From Lentisphaerae bacterium GWF2_49_21 (lineage in GTDB: Bacteria; Verrucomicrobiota; Lentisphaeria; Victivallales; GWF2-50-93): a stretch of 64,000 bases of DNA. The stretch's first letter is position 1. Each line of letters begins with the position of its first letter. Made by a program: the position numbers and the translations under genes. The notes beneath the pieces were generated by a model. It was not told where the DNA came from, made no database searches, and saw only the letters and a program-made list of their open reading frames with translations. This document shows positions 33,049 to 42,852 of this stretch, piece by piece. The DNA lies in contig MHBH01000073.1 in assembly GCA_001804805.1 (NCBI GenBank), positions 30,539 through 94,538 of the forward strand, in the 5' to 3' direction.

Positions 33049-33657
33049 ATGAATATGCATAAATGGCTTGACGAAACAAATAAATTAAACACACTACTTT
33101 CTTCATTGTGTTTTACTGATAAAAATAGAGATAATATTGATGTTGACCTTGCCTTCAAATTATGGTACGAATTAACAATTAAACTAAAAAATGATTCAAG
33201 AACAATTTATCTTATTGGAAATGGTGCAAGTGCTTCAATGGCCAGTCATTTTTCAGCAGACTTGGCGAAAAATGCTGGATTACATACGGAAGTATTTTCA
33301 GATTTGTCTCTGATAACGGCCATTTCAAATGATGTAGGATATGAGCATGTTTTTGCTGAACCTCTGAAGAGAAGAGGCAAAAAAGGCGATATTTTGGTAG
33401 CTATTAGCAGTTCAGGGAGATCTCCCAATATTATCCGTGCTGTCAGAATGGCTTCTAAATTAGGAATGGTCAGTATTACGTTAAGCGCAATGTCTCCAAC
33501 CAATGCTTTGCGAAAAATTGGAGATCTTAACGCATATATACCTGCGGACTCATACGGATACGCTGAAACATGTCATGCGGCCATTCTACATTATTGGATG
33601 GATTTGGTCTGCAAAAAAATAGACAAGGGTAAAAATTTCACCACCAATCGACACTAA
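33049..33657 (+). CDS. gmhA: Phosphoheptose isomerase (SIS domain, GmhA family)
   Basis: GmhA converts sedoheptulose 7-phosphate to D-glycero-manno-heptose 7-phosphate. The 202-residue protein has YLIGNGASASMASHFSADLAKN, the SIS phosphate-binding loop, VAISSSGRSPN and the C-terminal AETCHAAILHYWMDLV. The final codons (NFTTNRH) and the TAA stop are encoded by the left end of element B copy 3, so the native C-terminus has been replaced. It is followed by the HldE-like gene for the next steps of heptose activation. Confidence 0.9.
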   Translation: MNMHKWLDETNKLNTLLSSLCFTDKNRDNIDVDLAFKLWYELTIKLKNDSRTIYLIGNGASASMASHFSADLAKNAGLHTEVFSDLSLITAISNDVGYEHVFAEPLKRRGKKGDILVAISSSGRSPNIIRAVRMASKLGMVSITLSAMSPTNALRKIGDLNAYIPADSYGYAETCHAAILHYWMDLVCKKIDKGKNFTTNRH

Positions 33658-33774
33658 TCATTCACTAACAAGAATGGAAAATATGAAACATGCCGTAAGT
33701 TTTATTCTACAAAGTAAAATAAAATTCACAGTATATGATCTTATTAGTGTAAGATAAGCGAAGATTAGTGGTTA
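33637..33774 (+). repeat. Element B, copy 3
   Basis: It starts TTCACCACCAATCGACACTAATC inside the gmhA coding end and finishes AAGCGAAGATTAGTGGTTA, 35 bp before the HldE-like gene. The internal stem pairs GTTTTATTCTAC with GTAAAATAAAATTC. Confidence 0.8.
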
Positions 33775-33808
33775 TAAAAATTATCAATTTGATAATAGGT
33801 AAATTTAT

Positions 33809-35350
33809 ATGAAGACTTCAAATAAACATGTTTCTTTCGAAAAAGCTCCCGCTTTTTTCGAAAAATTACGTATTGATGGGAAAATAATTGTCCAATGCCA
33901 TGGGACATTCGACCTGATTCATCCGGGGCATATCTATCATTTCGAGGAGGCAAAGGCGCTGGGGGACGTTTTGGTTGTCACTGTAACAGGTGAAAAATAC
34001 GTCAACAAGGGGCCTGGGAGGCCATATTTTAACGATAAGTTGAGGGAGAAGAATTTATCGGCACTCGAATGTGTTGATTATGTAGTAGTTATTCCATTCC
34101 CTGCCGCAGTTGAAGCGATTGAATGTGTCAAACCTAATATTTATTGCAAGGGCAAGGAATATATGGATCGTGAAAATGATGTTACTGGGAACATCAATGA
34201 GGACGTTGCTACGGTCGAAAGACTAGGAGGTGAAATACGGTATGTTGGATCTGTTGTGTTCAGCTCCACGAAGATACTAAACCAGCATTTTGACAACCTT
34301 CACGAGGATGTAAAGCGTTTCTGCTGTGAAGTTTCAAAGGAGGTTGACGGAGCATCATTATGTCGCGCAGTTAATGAATTCTCAAAATTGAAGGTGCTTT
34401 TGGTAGGGGACATCATATTCGACAAGTATTCTTATGTCAAAGTACTAGGACTGACTTCGAAAGCCAGTATTATTTCAGCGCGGTTCCTTAGCGAGGATTT
34501 GCAGACTGGCGGAGTATTGGCGGTATTCCGCCATCTGAGGCAGTTTACAGATAATGTGACATTAATAAGTATGTCTGGAGTCGAATCCTGGGCAAAGAAT
34601 ATCATTGACGAGTACGTTCCAGAAAATTGCAATTCAATTATTTCTGATGGGAACTTCACGACCATTGTTAAGCAAAGATTCACCCTTCCTCCTTCTTCAG
34701 GTAACCTAATGACTAAACTATTTTCTGTGAATGTAATTGACGATAAGGAAGTCTCACCAGAAATTATAAATAAAGTACTTGATAGGCTAAAAATAGAACT
34801 TCCCAAACATGATATTGTCATAGTGACAGACTTTGGACACGGCCTGATGCAGGACAAAATAAGGGAATATATCCAGAAACATGCGTCCTTCATGGCATTG
34901 AACTGTCAGACAAACAGTTATAACAATGGATTTAATATTATAAACAGGCAATATAAAAGGGCTGACTGTTTTAGCCTTGATGCCACCGAGATCTCCCTTT
35001 CCGCAGGGAAAAGACACATGGATTACACAAGTGAACTCGACAATCTTCGTAAGGAGCTCAATGCAAATTATGCATGGTTAACCAGAGGTGCAATTGAAAC
35101 GATAGCTGTAATGAGTAACAATCTTTCATGTGCATGCCCTCCTTTTGAATCAGAAGTAATTGATACTGTCGGAGCAGGAGATGCATTCTTCTCTGTTGCT
35201 TCTTTGGCTGCAGCAAGCGGAATGTCAAATCAACAAGCGTTGTTCCTAGGACAGCTTGCAGGCGCACAAGCGGTAAAAATAGTAGGTAACACAGAGCCTA
35301 TATCAAAAGTCAAGATTCTGAAATCTATCATGTCTCTGACAAATTTTTGA
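33809..35350 (+). CDS. HldE-like bifunctional protein with reversed domain order
   Basis: The 513-residue product has an N-terminal nucleotidyltransferase domain with CHGTFDLIHPGHIYHFEEA (HPGH at 38-41). A C-terminal PfkB-family sugar kinase domain follows, with LVGDIIFDKYSYV near residue 195 and DTVGAGDAFF at 452-461. In the usual HldE the kinase comes first and the nucleotidyltransferase second. It should phosphorylate heptose 7-phosphate and then make a nucleotide-activated heptose. With gmhA immediately upstream the heptose role is likely. Confidence 0.88.
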   Translation: MKTSNKHVSFEKAPAFFEKLRIDGKIIVQCHGTFDLIHPGHIYHFEEAKALGDVLVVTVTGEKYVNKGPGRPYFNDKLREKNLSALECVDYVVVIPFPAAVEAIECVKPNIYCKGKEYMDRENDVTGNINEDVATVERLGGEIRYVGSVVFSSTKILNQHFDNLHEDVKRFCCEVSKEVDGASLCRAVNEFSKLKVLLVGDIIFDKYSYVKVLGLTSKASIISARFLSEDLQTGGVLAVFRHLRQFTDNVTLISMSGVESWAKNIIDEYVPENCNSIISDGNFTTIVKQRFTLPPSSGNLMTKLFSVNVIDDKEVSPEIINKVLDRLKIELPKHDIVIVTDFGHGLMQDKIREYIQKHASFMALNCQTNSYNNGFNIINRQYKRADCFSLDATEISLSAGKRHMDYTSELDNLRKELNANYAWLTRGAIETIAVMSNNLSCACPPFESEVIDTVGAGDAFFSVASLAAASGMSNQQALFLGQLAGAQAVKIVGNTEPISKVKILKSIMSLTNF

Positions 35351-35397
35351 TTCACATGCGATAATATAAACGAACAACCCTCATATTTCGGTAAATT

Positions 35398-36516
35398 ATG
35401 AAGAATGTCACTAGAGAAGCAATCCTTAATGATGGCAGATACCGTCATATGGAAATCAATGGTATAAAAACAGAAATACTTAGTGATTTCTATACATTCA
35501 TGCTTCGCTTACGAATGACTCAGGAGGCTTTAAAGGATCAATATCATGTTGCAGATGAGATAAGGTGTCCTGTTCATTTTTGTATTGGTGAAGAAGCTGC
35601 TCCGACGGCATTGTCCAAAGTTATTGGGAAGGAAGATTATTTATTTTGCGACCACAGATCTCATGGATTTTATTTTTCAAAAGGGGGAGATATCAATTCA
35701 CTCTTTGGGGAGCTATATGGAAGAACTACAGGATGTAATGGAGGCATTGCAGGCTCCCAGGAAATATGCATGCCTTCAGTCAATTTCTACAGCGGAGCCA
35801 TTCTTTCAGGAATGCTTGCAATAGCGGCAGGTGCCGCATTAAGTTTTAAGTATGGAGGGGAAGGCAAGGTAGCTGTTGCTGTTCTTGGAGATGGGGCGAT
35901 TGATGAAGGAATCACTTGGGAAACCATGAATTACGCTTCTCTGATGAAATTACCGGTGATGTTCATCTGTGAAAATAACGGATATTCGACATATTCGCCA
36001 CAACTGAAAAGACAACCATCTGACAATATCACTGAAAAGGTGGAGGCTTTTGGTGTTGAAGGTATTTCCATGTTTGGTAATGATGTAGTGTCATTATATA
36101 GGGCTTTTAAAAAGGGAATTGAGCATTGTAGAGCTGGGAAGGGTCCATATTTCATCGAGACTTATACATATCGCTGGAACAGCCATGTTGGTCCGGAAGA
36201 TGACACTAATGTAGGATACCGCACTCAGGATGAAATCAATTTCTGGAAGAATAACTGTCCTATTGGACTGCTTGAGGAAAAATTGCAGGAACAAGGATTA
36301 TTAACTGCAGAGGCAAAAACCGCCTTCAAGGCTGAATTCAAGAAAGAGATTGAAAGTGCATTTTCTTTTGCAAAAGCATCCCCTTTCCCTCCGGCACCGG
36401 ACTGGAATTCGCTTAATTTATGTGCTGATTCACCTGTTGCCGATCAATATCTTGTTGATATCGAGAGGGATAAGTTCAATTTCCAGCAAGGCGAGACCAC
36501 TCCAGGTCCTTATTAA
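35398..36516 (+). CDS. Thiamine-diphosphate dehydrogenase E1 component, alpha subunit
   Basis: The 372-residue protein belongs to the pyruvate/acetoin/branched-chain dehydrogenase E1-alpha group. The ThDP-binding motif begins VLGDGAIDEGITWETMNYAS and ends in ENNGYS. Phosphate-side residues CDHRSHGFY and the GGIAGSQE loop are present. The beta subunit follows at once. No E2 or E3 gene is near, so the pair probably performs a non-oxidative or acceptor-dependent decarboxylation/carboligation on a sugar intermediate rather than feeding a dehydrogenase complex (inference). Confidence 0.88.
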   Translation: MKNVTREAILNDGRYRHMEINGIKTEILSDFYTFMLRLRMTQEALKDQYHVADEIRCPVHFCIGEEAAPTALSKVIGKEDYLFCDHRSHGFYFSKGGDINSLFGELYGRTTGCNGGIAGSQEICMPSVNFYSGAILSGMLAIAAGAALSFKYGGEGKVAVAVLGDGAIDEGITWETMNYASLMKLPVMFICENNGYSTYSPQLKRQPSDNITEKVEAFGVEGISMFGNDVVSLYRAFKKGIEHCRAGKGPYFIETYTYRWNSHVGPEDDTNVGYRTQDEINFWKNNCPIGLLEEKLQEQGLLTAEAKTAFKAEFKKEIESAFSFAKASPFPPAPDWNSLNLCADSPVADQYLVDIERDKFNFQQGETTPGPY

Positions 36517-36543
36517 TCACAAACCAAAAACACCGGATTCGAA

Positions 36544-37524
36544 ATGAGAAAACTCACATATTCACAAGCCATTGTAGATGCCGTGGATAATGCCATGGGC
36601 CTAGACAATAAAGTCATTTTAATGGGGCAGCTCGTTGATTATAAGGGTGCCATATTTAAAACAACGACAGGACTTGTTGAAAAGTATGGTCATCAACGGG
36701 TTATGGATTTCCCGAACGCCGAGAGCGTTATGACTGCCGTTGCAATTGGTTCAGCGGTTACAGGAATGAGACCTATTATAGTACACCCTAGAATTGATTT
36801 CATGATGTATTCCCTTGATGCAATTGTTAACTGGATGTCCTTGTGGAGATTCAAGTCCAATGGACATTGCCATCTTCCAGTGACAATTAGGGCGATTGTT
36901 GGCAAAGGATGGGGGCAGGGGCCTCAGCATTCAAAAAGCATGCATTCATGGTTCGCCCATCTTCCCGGGCTCAGGGTCGCAATGCCTGCTACTGCCTATG
37001 ATCTGAAAGGATTGCTGCTGGAAAATATTTTCGGTGAAAATCCAGGAATCATTATTGAAAGCAGATGTCTTTTCGGTATGGAAGACCATGTTCCTGAACA
37101 GCCTTATCGTGTCAGATTTGGTGAAGCATGTGTCAGAAAAGAAGGCAGGGATATTACTTGTGTGGCGATAGGAATGATGGTGCCTGCCGTTTTAAAAGCG
37201 GCGGAAAAGCTGGAAAAGGAAAATATCTCAGTTGAAGTGATTGACCCCAGGACCATTGCTCCTTTGGATAAGGACACCATTCGTAGGTCAGTAGTAAAGA
37301 CAGGTCGTCTTATAGTGGCTGATCCGGACTGGATATACTGCGGTATTGCATCTGAAATTATAGCTTTCATATGTGAAGAGATGGGGACTAAATTGAAAGC
37401 AGCTCCAGGTAGGATATGCTTTCCGCAGAGCCATACTCCAATGAGCTATGTGCTTGAAAATCAGTATTACCCTGACGAAGCATCGATAATTGAAAGAATA
37501 AAAGGGATTCTTAGTATACGATGA
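36544..37524 (+). CDS. Thiamine-diphosphate dehydrogenase E1 component, beta subunit
   Basis: The 326-residue E1-beta subunit starts MRKLTYSQAIVDAVDNAM and has FPNAESVMTAVAIGSAVTGMRP, the block that contacts ThDP. GKGWGQGPQHSKSMHSWFAHLPGL holds the catalytic His region. The C-terminal Rossmann-like domain (VEVIDPRTIAPLDKDTI) is complete. It forms an alpha2beta2 enzyme with the gene upstream. Its stop codon overlaps the ATG of the next radical SAM gene (ATGA), tying the two reactions together. Confidence 0.88.
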   Translation: MRKLTYSQAIVDAVDNAMGLDNKVILMGQLVDYKGAIFKTTTGLVEKYGHQRVMDFPNAESVMTAVAIGSAVTGMRPIIVHPRIDFMMYSLDAIVNWMSLWRFKSNGHCHLPVTIRAIVGKGWGQGPQHSKSMHSWFAHLPGLRVAMPATAYDLKGLLLENIFGENPGIIIESRCLFGMEDHVPEQPYRVRFGEACVRKEGRDITCVAIGMMVPAVLKAAEKLEKENISVEVIDPRTIAPLDKDTIRRSVVKTGRLIVADPDWIYCGIASEIIAFICEEMGTKLKAAPGRICFPQSHTPMSYVLENQYYPDEASIIERIKGILSIR

Positions 37525-38594
37525 AATATTATTATACAAGGACAAAAATATTCCACTTCAAGGATAGGATAGATAAGCTGCCTCATGACAGCGGAGTAAT
37601 CCCTTCTCCTGTCCATATCCGATTGAAACCTACCAACATTTGCTGCCACAACTGCCATTATTGCGCCTATAGCCAGAAAAATTTCAAGAGTTTTGGCAAG
37701 GATCGGGCATCAAATGACTCAATTCCTCGTGATAAGATGTTGGAGATAATAGAAGATATAATCGAAATGGATGTCAAAGCGGTAACTTTCAGCGGTGGAG
37801 GAGAACCTTTTGTATATCCGCATCTGCTCGATGCTGTAAAACTCCTTGCCAGAGGGTCGGTGAGCTTTGCCTCTTTGACAAACGGTGCCAGACTTCAGGG
37901 GGAGATTGCAGAATTCTTTTCAGTATATGCTACTTGGGTAAGGGTTTCCATTGATGGATGGGATGATGAAAGCTATACGAAGTTTCGCGGTGTTCCTGAC
38001 GGAGAATTCACAAAAATAATATCCAATATGAAATCATTTATAAATATGAAAGGGAAATGTGTCCTTGGTGTTAGCCTTATTGTCGGCGAACATAATGTTG
38101 GACATATATACGAATCCCTGTCAAAACTCAAGGATATTGGAATAAGCAGTGTCAAGGTGTCACCATGCCTTGTAGGGGATGACAATAAGGCCACTAATGA
38201 GTATCATGGGAAAATATTTAAAAAAGTTAAGTCAAATATTGAAAAATGTACCAGTAAGCTTTCAGACAGCACTTTTGAAATATCAGATTCCTATAATGAG
38301 CTTTCTGAAAAATATGAAAAGGTTTATGACTGGTGTCCTCATATTCAACTCCGTCCAGTAATAGGTGCCGACCTAAATGTATATACCTGTCCAGATAAGG
38401 CTTATAATCTCGGCGATGGGTTACTTGGATCGATAAAAAATATAAGGTTCAAGGATTTCTGGTTTAACGGTAAAGACAAGTTTTTTAAAGTCAATCCTTC
38501 GGTTTCATGCTGCCATCACTGTGAACTCAATCCTAGAAACGTGCTTCTCTGGGAATATCTTAATTCTGATTCAGAACATTTAAAATTTATTTAA
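37521..38594 (+). CDS. Radical SAM/SPASM-type protein
   Basis: The 357-residue protein has the cluster motif in RLKPTNICCHNCHYCAYS (CxxxCxxC), then TFSGGGEPFVYP and LTNGARL. A C-terminal cysteine set (DWCPHIQLRP, YTCPDKAYNLG, SCCHHCELNPRN) resembles a SPASM domain. The gene overlaps E1-beta by ATGA. Radical SAM/SPASM enzymes in glycan clusters can epimerise, dehydrogenate or rearrange sugars; here the link to the ThDP enzyme is the main clue. Confidence 0.85.
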   Translation: MKYYYTRTKIFHFKDRIDKLPHDSGVIPSPVHIRLKPTNICCHNCHYCAYSQKNFKSFGKDRASNDSIPRDKMLEIIEDIIEMDVKAVTFSGGGEPFVYPHLLDAVKLLARGSVSFASLTNGARLQGEIAEFFSVYATWVRVSIDGWDDESYTKFRGVPDGEFTKIISNMKSFINMKGKCVLGVSLIVGEHNVGHIYESLSKLKDIGISSVKVSPCLVGDDNKATNEYHGKIFKKVKSNIEKCTSKLSDSTFEISDSYNELSEKYEKVYDWCPHIQLRPVIGADLNVYTCPDKAYNLGDGLLGSIKNIRFKDFWFNGKDKFFKVNPSVSCCHHCELNPRNVLLWEYLNSDSEHLKFI

Positions 38595-38613
38595 GAGCAA
38601 GGAATTATATAAT

Positions 38614-39558
38614 ATGTCAAATATTTTAGTTACAGGTGGATGTGGTTATGTGGGATCGATGTTGGTTCCGGCTTTGCTCGCAGATGGCCATAAGGTTACG
38701 ACGGTTGATATCATGTGGTTTGGCAATTTCCTGCCGGATCATAAGGATCTGACAGTTATAAAGGGAGATGTCAGGGAAATTGATTCCATTCCTATGAAGG
38801 GATTTGACTCTATAATTCATCTTGCGAACATCGCAAATGATCCAAGCTGCGATATAGACTCTAAGATATCTTGGGAGATCAACGTCCTGGCATCCAAGTT
38901 TCTCATTGAAAAGGCAATCAAGAATAAAGTCCATCAGTTCATTTATGCCAGTTCCGGAAGCGTATATGGTGTGAAGGATGAGCCCGAAGTCACCGAAGAC
39001 CTTGATCTTGTCCCTATTTCCGATTATAACAAGACCAAGATGATAAGCGAGAGGGTTTTTCTAAGCTATAAGGAAAGCATTTTGGTTCAAATCGTGAGAC
39101 CTGCCACTATTTGCGGGACATCTCCTAGACAGAGGCTGGATTTGTCTGTTAATATCCTGACGTATTCAGCACTGAAGAATGGTAAGATTAAAGTATTTGG
39201 CGGAGATCAGACCCGACCAAATATCCACATGAAGGATATGATACGGGTATATCAGTATTTTTTAAGCAGGGAAGACCTTTCAGGAATCTATAATGCCGGC
39301 TTTGAAAATATCTCCATCATGGATATTGCAAAGATGGTGACAAAACATCTGCCTGTAGGGATTGAAGTAAGTGAATCCAATGATCCGCGGTCTTACCGTC
39401 AGAATTCAGATAAGCTCATAGCTACTGGTTTCGTACAGAAATATGGTGTTGAGGACGGGATCAAGGAAATAATTGAAGCTTATAAGGCAGGAACTTTGAG
39501 GGATGATGATAATTGCTACAATATTAAGACGATGAAGAAGATTCTAACCACAGCTTGA
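38614..39558 (+). CDS. NAD-dependent nucleotide-sugar epimerase/dehydratase
   Basis: A 314-residue extended SDR with NILVTGGCGYVGSMLV, ASSGSVYGVKDEP, the YNKTK active-site pair and VRPATICGTSPRQRLD. The block DQTRPNIHMKDMIRVYQYF is the usual cofactor-side C-terminal signature. AAGGA lies upstream. It ends the block that begins with the HldE-like gene. It may act on the activated heptose, for example as a 4- or 6-epimerase/dehydratase (inference). Confidence 0.85.
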   Translation: MSNILVTGGCGYVGSMLVPALLADGHKVTTVDIMWFGNFLPDHKDLTVIKGDVREIDSIPMKGFDSIIHLANIANDPSCDIDSKISWEINVLASKFLIEKAIKNKVHQFIYASSGSVYGVKDEPEVTEDLDLVPISDYNKTKMISERVFLSYKESILVQIVRPATICGTSPRQRLDLSVNILTYSALKNGKIKVFGGDQTRPNIHMKDMIRVYQYFLSREDLSGIYNAGFENISIMDIAKMVTKHLPVGIEVSESNDPRSYRQNSDKLIATGFVQKYGVEDGIKEIIEAYKAGTLRDDDNCYNIKTMKKILTTA

Positions 39559-39572
39559 AAAACAAAACCACG

Positions 39573-39766
39573 TCACCACTAACAGACACTAACGGGTCAT
39601 TAAGGGGAAGTTCTAGAGTGCGGAAATGCGAAAGTTCGAGAGTTTTATGAATCTAAACATCTGAATTCAACATTAAATCCTTGCTGAGAAATTATTCTCT
39701 TTTGGAGAAGAAACTTTCAGCAAAATTAGTTAGTGTCTGGTTTCGTTAGTGCAGGTTAGTGGTTAA
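39573..39766 (+). repeat. Element B, copy 4 (with internal insertion)
   Basis: It starts TCACCACTAACAGACACTAACG and ends TTAGTGCAGGTTAGTGGTTA, 49 bp before the next gene. About 55 extra bases (GGGAAGTTCTAGAGTGCGG and following) sit in the left half. The stem pairs TTGCTGA with TCAGCAA. Confidence 0.75.
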
Positions 39767-39814
39767 AATATTGAGTCGTTGCGCGAAGACATATTTGATT
39801 AAGGAGCGAAAACA

Positions 39815-40474
39815 ATGGGTATGGAAATAGATTTGCTGGCAAACTACCCCAAGACCAAGCGGAATGTAAAGGAGAGGGGGGCGGAAAAGACGGAGGAAGA
39901 CAGGCGTATTGCCCGGCAGTTCGGTAAAGAATTCTTCGATGGCGACAGGAAGCATGGATATGGAGGATTCAACTATTTCCCTCGTTTCTGGCAACCTGTC
40001 ATACCTACTTTCCAGAAACATTTCGGATTGACTTCAAAAAGCAGAGTTCTTGACGTCGGCTGTGCAAAGGGTTTTATGTTGCATGATCTGGCAGAACTGA
40101 TTCCCGGCATACAAGTTCGCGGAATAGACATTTCCGAATATGCTATTGCCAATGCCATCGAGGACATGAGACCATTTGTGAAAGTCGCAGATGCCAGAAA
40201 TCTACCATTCCAGAATAAATCATTTGATGTAGTAATTTCCATAAATACAATTCATAATCTTAAACGTGAAGATTGTATAAAATCGCTTCAGGAAATTGAA
40301 AGGGTATCGAGGATTGGCAGCTTTATAACAGTCGACGCTTATCGTAATGAAGTGGAAAAAGAGTTGATGGAGGCGTGGAACCTTACAGCTCATACAGTCC
40401 TGCATACCTCTGATTGGATAAAACTCTTTCAGGAAGCCGGATATACAGGCGACTACCACTGGTTCATACCATAG
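39815..40474 (+). CDS. SAM-dependent methyltransferase of the EPS-cluster type
   Basis: A 219-residue methyltransferase. It has an N-terminal segment with LANYPKTKRNVKERGAEK and FGGKEFF-like FGKEFFDGDR. Motif I is VLDVGCAKGFMLHDL, followed by GIDISEYAI and FDVVISINTIHNL. The N-terminal YPKxKR segment is shared by methyltransferases found in polysaccharide loci. AAGGAG is well placed. It opens the next transcription block after element B copy 4. Confidence 0.85.
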   Translation: MGMEIDLLANYPKTKRNVKERGAEKTEEDRRIARQFGKEFFDGDRKHGYGGFNYFPRFWQPVIPTFQKHFGLTSKSRVLDVGCAKGFMLHDLAELIPGIQVRGIDISEYAIANAIEDMRPFVKVADARNLPFQNKSFDVVISINTIHNLKREDCIKSLQEIERVSRIGSFITVDAYRNEVEKELMEAWNLTAHTVLHTSDWIKLFQEAGYTGDYHWFIP

Positions 40475-40486
40475 AGATATGATATT

Positions 40487-41368
40487 ATGTTTAGTAAAAT
40501 TAAAAATATAAAACCTTTAAGGGAAATGTATATTTTCTTAAGGATACAATTGGAAAGGTTGAAAATTGTCTTGCGAGGAGGAAGAGTTCGAGAAGCGAAA
40601 TATATCAACATTGGAGCTGGACCAAATTTTCCGGCCTCAAGAGAATGGATTATTCTTGAGGAACTGGTCAGTTATAACAATCCGTTTAGCTTTATTCTAT
40701 CAAAAGACTGCGTCTTTCCAGTACAGTCAAATTCCATTGAACTTGTATACACATCGCACTGTTTGGAACATCTAGACGATGTAACAGTTGCAAGAATTCT
40801 TACTGAATCCAGAAGAGTATTGAAAGACAAAGGTTTGTTTTTAGTGAAAATACCAGATTTTGAGGCTGCATTGAATACTTGGAGGGAATGCGGAGAAAGC
40901 ATTATCGATAATTTCTATGATGAGAGGACTTTGTCAACATGGAGAAACAAAAATATCGAAAAAACCCCGCTTAATAAGCTTTCAATGTTGTTCTGTGGAT
41001 TTTCAAATGATGCCTTCGGAGGACAATATTCAAATAATAATAAAATGCTGGTAAACGCTTATCATGGTCCTGCACCAGTTAAAGAAGCAGAGCTTGATGA
41101 TCTATTGAGGAATCATTCGCCTCATGAAATTTCTGCAGCGTTGAAAAATAAAGTATTGGACAACGAAGTGTCTTTCCACTTAAATCATCAGAACGCATGG
41201 AGCTGTAATGAGCTTAAAATTGTTTTAGAGCAATATGATTTTATGCCGATAACATTTTGCAAGAAGGAGATAATAAATAAATTTATATTTATTCCTGGTA
41301 TAGACACCATGGAATCCAATAGCATGTATTGCCTGGCAATGACAACAAAGATGGGTAATAGGATTTGA
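40487..41368 (+). CDS. Methyltransferase-like protein (Methyltransf_11 type)
   Basis: The 293-residue product has a basic N-terminus, then YINIGAGPNFPASREWIIL, a degenerate motif I. YTSHCLEHLDDVTVARILTESRRVLKDKGLFLVKIPDF is not written out in full here, but its EHLDD and GLFLV parts are the methyltransferase core at about 85-125. The C-terminal half is distinct. The last bases overlap the next gene's TTG start. The role is probably glycan modification; certainty about catalysis is moderate. Confidence 0.72.
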   Translation: MFSKIKNIKPLREMYIFLRIQLERLKIVLRGGRVREAKYINIGAGPNFPASREWIILEELVSYNNPFSFILSKDCVFPVQSNSIELVYTSHCLEHLDDVTVARILTESRRVLKDKGLFLVKIPDFEAALNTWRECGESIIDNFYDERTLSTWRNKNIEKTPLNKLSMLFCGFSNDAFGGQYSNNNKMLVNAYHGPAPVKEAELDDLLRNHSPHEISAALKNKVLDNEVSFHLNHQNAWSCNELKIVLEQYDFMPITFCKKEIINKFIFIPGIDTMESNSMYCLAMTTKMGNRI

Positions 41369-42810
41369 AGAAAATATTAAAAATAGTTTTAATGCAACCT
41401 AATTTCCAGTTGCTGGGTAAACGGAGCTGGAAACTAATTCCTTATGGACTATGCCTGCTTAAATCCTGCTGTAACGACGAATTTGATGTTACTGTATACG
41501 ATCCAAACTTCGATAACGAATCAGTGGATGAAATAAAGCGATATTTATTGAAATTAAAACCAGATGTTGTTGGCCTTACTTCTTTCTCAACAGAGTATAT
41601 AGATGAAATATATTATCATGTCCGGTTTATTAAAGAAATAATGCCCAATGTAAAGATAGTCCTCGGAGGCGTTTTGCCTACTGTTTGGATTGAAAAAGTT
41701 ATTGAATGTAAAGATATTGACTATTTTGTTTTGGGTGAAGGGGAAATAACATTTAAAAAGCTTCTACAGGGCATTGCTACATCTAATGATAGAATAATTG
41801 AAAAAATTATGGGTGTATCTTTTCATAAAAATAATCATAATATAATAAATGAAAGGCCTAATTTTATTGATAACCTAGACGCAATTCCATTCCCTGACTA
41901 TTCTGATCTAGATTTTAATAAATATGGAAATTATAAGCACAAGTTTTCACACACTCTTATATCAAGGAAAACCCCATATGCATTGTCAGTAACATCCAGA
42001 GGATGTCCTATGCAATGCACATTTTGTGCGGCAAGTACTGTGTCAGGTAAGAAAGTTAGACTTAGATCGGCAAAAAATGTCTTAGATGAAATCGAGTTAT
42101 TAAGGAACATTTACGGAATAAAAGAAATAATATTTTTAGATGATCATTTTCTTTTTGATCGACAAAGGGCTTTTGATATAATGCATGGCATAATGGAACG
42201 ATATCCTGATATGACATGGAAATGCGTCAATGTTGCAGTTTTTTCATTAGATAGGGCACTTCTATCAAAGATGATGGAGAGTGGATGCAATCAGATTACG
42301 CTTTCTATAGAAAGTGGTGATAGTGATGTTTTGAAGCATTTAATCAAGAAGCCTGTAAACTTGGTAAAAGCAAAACAAATAGCACATATGGCAAAAGGTA
42401 TGGGATTTGAAGTTATAAGCAATTTTGTCATAGGTACACCAGGTGAAACATGGGTGCAGATACGAAATACGATTAAGTATGCTGAAGAATTAAATATAGA
42501 TATGTGCAATTTCCATATTGCTACTCCATTGCCAAAAACTGAACTTATGAAGATATGTATTGATCATGGGCTGTTGAAATCTGAGGAAGATGTGGCTGGA
42601 TATACAGTCGGGGCCATAAATACTCCTGATTTTACCGGGTTGGAGCTTCAAATATTAAGAGCTTTTGAATGGGATCGTATTAATTTTATAACCTTAAATA
42701 AGGTTCATAAAATAGCAAAGTTGCAAGGTATAAAAGAGGATGAAGTTAATGAGTGGCGAAAGCAAACTCGACGTAATTTGGGAAATACTCATCTAACAAT
42801 GAAAAAATAA
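41365..42810 (+). CDS. B12-binding domain radical SAM protein
   Basis: The 481-residue protein has an N-terminal cobalamin-binding-like Rossmann domain (KIVLMQPNFQLLGKR, then GLTSFSTEY and VLGGVLPTVW). The radical SAM cluster motif follows in TSRGCPMQCTFCAAS (CxxxCxxC). The family performs methylations, ring contractions or other radical steps. The frame starts with a TTG that overlaps the stop of the preceding gene, so it is translationally coupled. The gene is AT-rich. Confidence 0.85.
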   Translation: MKKILKIVLMQPNFQLLGKRSWKLIPYGLCLLKSCCNDEFDVTVYDPNFDNESVDEIKRYLLKLKPDVVGLTSFSTEYIDEIYYHVRFIKEIMPNVKIVLGGVLPTVWIEKVIECKDIDYFVLGEGEITFKKLLQGIATSNDRIIEKIMGVSFHKNNHNIINERPNFIDNLDAIPFPDYSDLDFNKYGNYKHKFSHTLISRKTPYALSVTSRGCPMQCTFCAASTVSGKKVRLRSAKNVLDEIELLRNIYGIKEIIFLDDHFLFDRQRAFDIMHGIMERYPDMTWKCVNVAVFSLDRALLSKMMESGCNQITLSIESGDSDVLKHLIKKPVNLVKAKQIAHMAKGMGFEVISNFVIGTPGETWVQIRNTIKYAEELNIDMCNFHIATPLPKTELMKICIDHGLLKSEEDVAGYTVGAINTPDFTGLELQILRAFEWDRINFITLNKVHKIAKLQGIKEDEVNEWRKQTRRNLGNTHLTMKK

Positions 42811-42852
42811 CCGAATGATGAATAAGTAAACATTGAAGATTAGGGAAAAGAT

